Assembly (NCBI GenBank): GCA_002316795.1
Contig: DCEE01000052.1
Location: forward strand, 1-7,814
Length of the DNA stretch: 7,814 nt
Direction of reading: 5' to 3'
DNA from: Synergistaceae bacterium UBA1037
GTDB taxonomy: Bacteria; Synergistota; Synergistia; Synergistales; Synergistaceae
Shown: positions 5,779-7,814 of the stretch, piece after piece
How the letters are laid out: every line of letters starts with the position of its first letter
Position numbering within the stretch: the first letter of the stretch is position 1
Made by a program: the position numbers and the translations under genes
The notes under the pieces: generated by a model
The model's database searches: none
Seen by the model: only the letters and a program-made list of their open reading frames with translations
What the model was told of the DNA's origin: nothing

Positions 5779-5806
5779 TTGTTTGATTTTGTTTGATCTA
5801 TATAAT
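5779..5806 (+). promoter_or_regulatory. clpB: candidate sigma70-type promoter of clpB
   Basis: A perfect TATAAT at 5801-5806 lies 16 bases after TTGTTT (5779-5784), which matches only 3/6. Transcription would start near 5813, about 46 bases before the ATG. I see no CIRCE (HrcA) inverted repeat and no sigma32-like boxes here. Confidence 0.6.
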
Positions 5807-5816
5807 ATTAGAGATT

Positions 5817-5833
5817 GGTCAACAATAGTTAAT
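5817..5833 (+). promoter_or_regulatory. tandem-heptad element resembling a degenerate CtsR box in the clpB leader
   Basis: GGTCAAC-AAT-AGTTAAT follows the CtsR operator layout (RGTCAAA, three bases, RGTCAAA) with three mismatches in 14 positions. It sits a few bases after the predicted transcription start, a normal position for repression. Its first 12 bases recur at the lon-like promoter, apart from the initial purine. Whether the organism encodes CtsR cannot be seen here. Confidence 0.35.
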
Positions 5834-5858
5834 TAATTTGGACATTGGAGGAATTGCA

Positions 5859-7814
5859 ATGAATTTGAATAAACTTACACAGAAATCACAGGAAGCATTT
5901 TATGAGGCTCAGAACATCGCCATAAAGCATGGGCATCAGGAGGTCGATGTCGAACATTTGGCGCTTGCGCTGATAAGCCAGGAAAACGGACTTATACCAA
6001 AGCTTATCACCAGGATGGGGCTGCCGGCAGAAAATATCATAAACGCCCTTGAGATAGATCTCCGCAAAAGACCCCGTGTTTCGGGCGCAGGACAGGAAGC
6101 CGGAAAGATATTCGTATCCCAGAGGCTTTCACAGCTCATCGTGAAGGCGGGAGACGAGGCTGACGCACTTAAAGACGATTACGTGTCCGTTGAGCATATT
6201 TTCCTTGCGATGCTGTCGGAAGGCACCTCTGCACCATCGGTAAAGGTATTCTCAGCCTTCGGACTGAACAGGGACAATTTCCTTAAGACCCTGTGCGATG
6301 TCCGCGGCAACCAAAGGGTGACTACGGACAACCCTGAGGACACTTACGAAGTGCTTGAAAAATACGGCAGGGATCTGGTCAGGGCCGCTCGCGAGAACAG
6401 GCTCGACCCTGTAATCGGCCGTGACGAAGAAATAAGACGAGTAATAAGGATACTGAGTCGCAAGACAAAGAACAACCCTGTGCTTATTGGAGAACCAGGA
6501 GTCGGTAAGACAGCGATAGTTGAAGGATTGGCAATGAGGATCAACAGAGGCGACGTACCCGAAGGGCTGAAGGACAGATCCATCTTCGCGCTCGACATGG
6601 GATCGCTTCTTGCCGGTGCCAAATACAGGGGTGAATTCGAAGAGAGGCTCAAGGCAGTGCTTAATGAAGTCAAGAAGAGCGAGGGACAGGTCATCCTCTT
6701 CATTGACGAGCTCCATACCATTGTCGGAGCAGGGAAAGCAGAGGGCGCGATCGATGCCGGCAACATGCTGAAACCCATGCTGGCAAGAGGAGAGCTGCAC
6801 TGCATAGGAGCGACCACGCTCGAAGAGTACAGGAACTACATCGAGAAGGACGCTGCGCTTGAAAGAAGGTTCCAGCCTGTACTGGTAGAGGCTCCAGACG
6901 TTGAGGACACCATATCTATACTCAGGGGCCTTAAGGAACGCTTCCAACTGCATCATGGGGTAAGGATACAGGACAACGCGCTGGTTGCCGCGGCTATACT
7001 TTCCAACCGCTACATATCGGACAGGTTCCTTCCGGATAAGGCCATAGACCTCGTAGATGAAGCATGCGCCATGATCAGGACTGACATCGACTCCATGCCG
7101 GCTGAGCTGGACGACGTCTCCCGCCGGGTTATGCAGCTTGAGATAGAGGAAGCGGCACTGAAAAACGAGAAGGACAAGGCGAGCAGGGACCGGCTTGAAG
7201 CCCTTCAGAAAGAGCTAGCCGACCTCAAGGAGAAGGCGAATACCCTAAGGGCACAGTACGAGACAGAGAAGGCAAATATTTCGAAGGTCAGGAGCCTGCG
7301 TGAAGAGATCGAAAAGGTAAGGCGCGAGATCGAGAAGGCGGAGAGGGAATATGACCTCAACAGGGCCGCGCAGCTGCGCCACGGCACCCTTCCCGGACTT
7401 GAAAAAAAGATAGAGGAAGAGGAGAAGGCCATTGCTTCCGGCGGGTCGCGCCTGCTCAGGGAAGAGGTCACGGGCGGCGAGATAGCAGAAATAATTGCCA
7501 AATGGACCGGAATACCGGTAACAAAGCTGATGGAGGGTGAAATTGAAAAGCTTCTGCACCTTGACGACGAGCTTCATCGGAGGGTCATTGGCCAGAACGA
7601 GGCTGTAGAACTTGTAGCGGACGCCGTTTTAAGGGCGCGTTCAGGCATCAAGGACCCCAAAAGGCCAATCGGTTCCTTCATATTCCTTGGCCCTACGGGG
7701 GTTGGAAAGACAGAACTTGCAAGGGCGCTGGCAGAAACGCTTTTTGACTCTGAAGAAAATATGGTAAGGATCGACATGTCGGAATACATGGAGAAGCACT
7801 CTGTCTCAAGGCTG
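5859..7814 (+). CDS. clpB: ATP-dependent chaperone ClpB (disaggregase), 3' end cut by the window
   Basis: An open frame of 652 codons runs off the window. The family is about 860 residues, so roughly the last 200 are missing. ClpB is a cytosolic hexameric AAA+ machine that, with DnaK, pulls polypeptides out of aggregates. Domains in order: Clp N-domain with two repeats (about 1-145); first AAA+ module with Walker A GEPGVGKT (211-218), pore loop around Y256 (AGAKYRGEF), Walker B VILFIDE (278-284) and the arginine pair R336-R337; a long charged coiled-coil middle domain (about 405-525), which distinguishes ClpB from ClpA and shorter Clp ATPases; then the second module beginning with Walker A GPTGVGKT (611-618) and [16 protein letters not shown] at the edge. 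All key residues are present. The start has GGAGG at 5847-5851, 7 bases before ATG. It diverges from csp and has its own promoter. ClpC is less likely because the middle domain is full-length ClpB type. Confidence 0.97.
   Translation, partial: MNLNKLTQKSQEAFYEAQNIAIKHGHQEVDVEHLALALISQENGLIPKLITRMGLPAENIINALEIDLRKRPRVSGAGQEAGKIFVSQRLSQLIVKAGDEADALKDDYVSVEHIFLAMLSEGTSAPSVKVFSAFGLNRDNFLKTLCDVRGNQRVTTDNPEDTYEVLEKYGRDLVRAARENRLDPVIGRDEEIRRVIRILSRKTKNNPVLIGEPGVGKTAIVEGLAMRINRGDVPEGLKDRSIFALDMGSLLAGAKYRGEFEERLKAVLNEVKKSEGQVILFIDELHTIVGAGKAEGAIDAGNMLKPMLARGELHCIGATTLEEYRNYIEKDAALERRFQPVLVEAPDVEDTISILRGLKERFQLHHGVRIQDNALVAAAILSNRYISDRFLPDKAIDLVDEACAMIRTDIDSMPAELDDVSRRVMQLEIEEAALKNEKDKASRDRLEALQKELADLKEKANTLRAQYETEKANISKVRSLREEIEKVRREIEKAEREYDLNRAAQLRHGTLPGLEKKIEEEEKAIASGGSRLLREEVTGGEIAEIIAKWTGIPVTKLMEGEIEKLLHLDDELHRRVIGQNEAVELVADAVLRARSGIKDPKRPIGSFIFLGPTGVGKTELARALAETLFDSEENMVRIDMSEYMEKHSVSRL

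Noticed and set aside
5761..5790. Possible CIRCE or terminator-like hairpin (TCCTC-N4-GAGGA) upstream of clpB
   Set aside because: The stem is only 5 bp, the sequence does not match CIRCE, and no plus-strand gene upstream needs a terminator.
6252..6956. Long antisense frames (up to 234 residues) opposite clpB
   Set aside because: They are complementary shadows of the highly conserved clpB frame, with no ribosome-binding site or recognisable domain.

Overview
This window looks like an ordinary stretch of bacterial chromosome. It carries conserved housekeeping and protein-quality-control genes and shows no sign of mobile DNA, CRISPR or a defence island. GC content looks intermediate, with AT-rich intergenic DNA. 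AGG (Arg) and ATA (Ile) codons are frequent, and GTG and TTG starts occur. The CspA-type protein, the Lon-related protease and the B. subtilis-like elongator tRNA-Met suggest an anaerobic bacterium near Synergistota or Firmicutes. That placement is inference only; no phylogenetic marker here is decisive.

Layout: (1) 52-1071, minus: an ADP-ribosylglycohydrolase-family protein, with a roughly 370-base leader and intergenic region holding a plausible promoter and two perfect palindromes. (2) 1445-1782, minus: a three-tRNA operon in the order Leu(UAA), initiator fMet(CAU), elongator Met(CAU). It has a strong sigma70-type promoter whose -35 box lies inside the last codons of nth, and it ends in an intrinsic terminator. 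(3) 1772-4998, minus: a two-gene operon of a Lon-related AAA/S16 protease followed by endonuclease III (nth). The two overlap by four bases (GTGA), and no terminator separates nth from the tRNAs. (4) 5236-5605, minus: a cold-shock protein gene as a stand-alone unit with a promoter, a TTG start, a structured 3' UTR and a terminator. (5) 5779-7814, plus: clpB, diverging from csp and cut off by the window end after 652 codons.

Functionally, ClpB (disaggregase), the Lon-like protease and the cold-shock protein are all stress-linked. The most interesting observation is that the clpB leader and the candidate lon-like promoter share an identical 11-mer (GTCAACAATAG). It sits in the same register of a degenerate tandem-heptad element resembling the CtsR operator, and a one-base-deleted relative lies in the leader of the ADP-ribosylglycohydrolase gene. 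I did not find a previously undescribed multi-gene system. The remaining findings are regulatory or sequence-level details.
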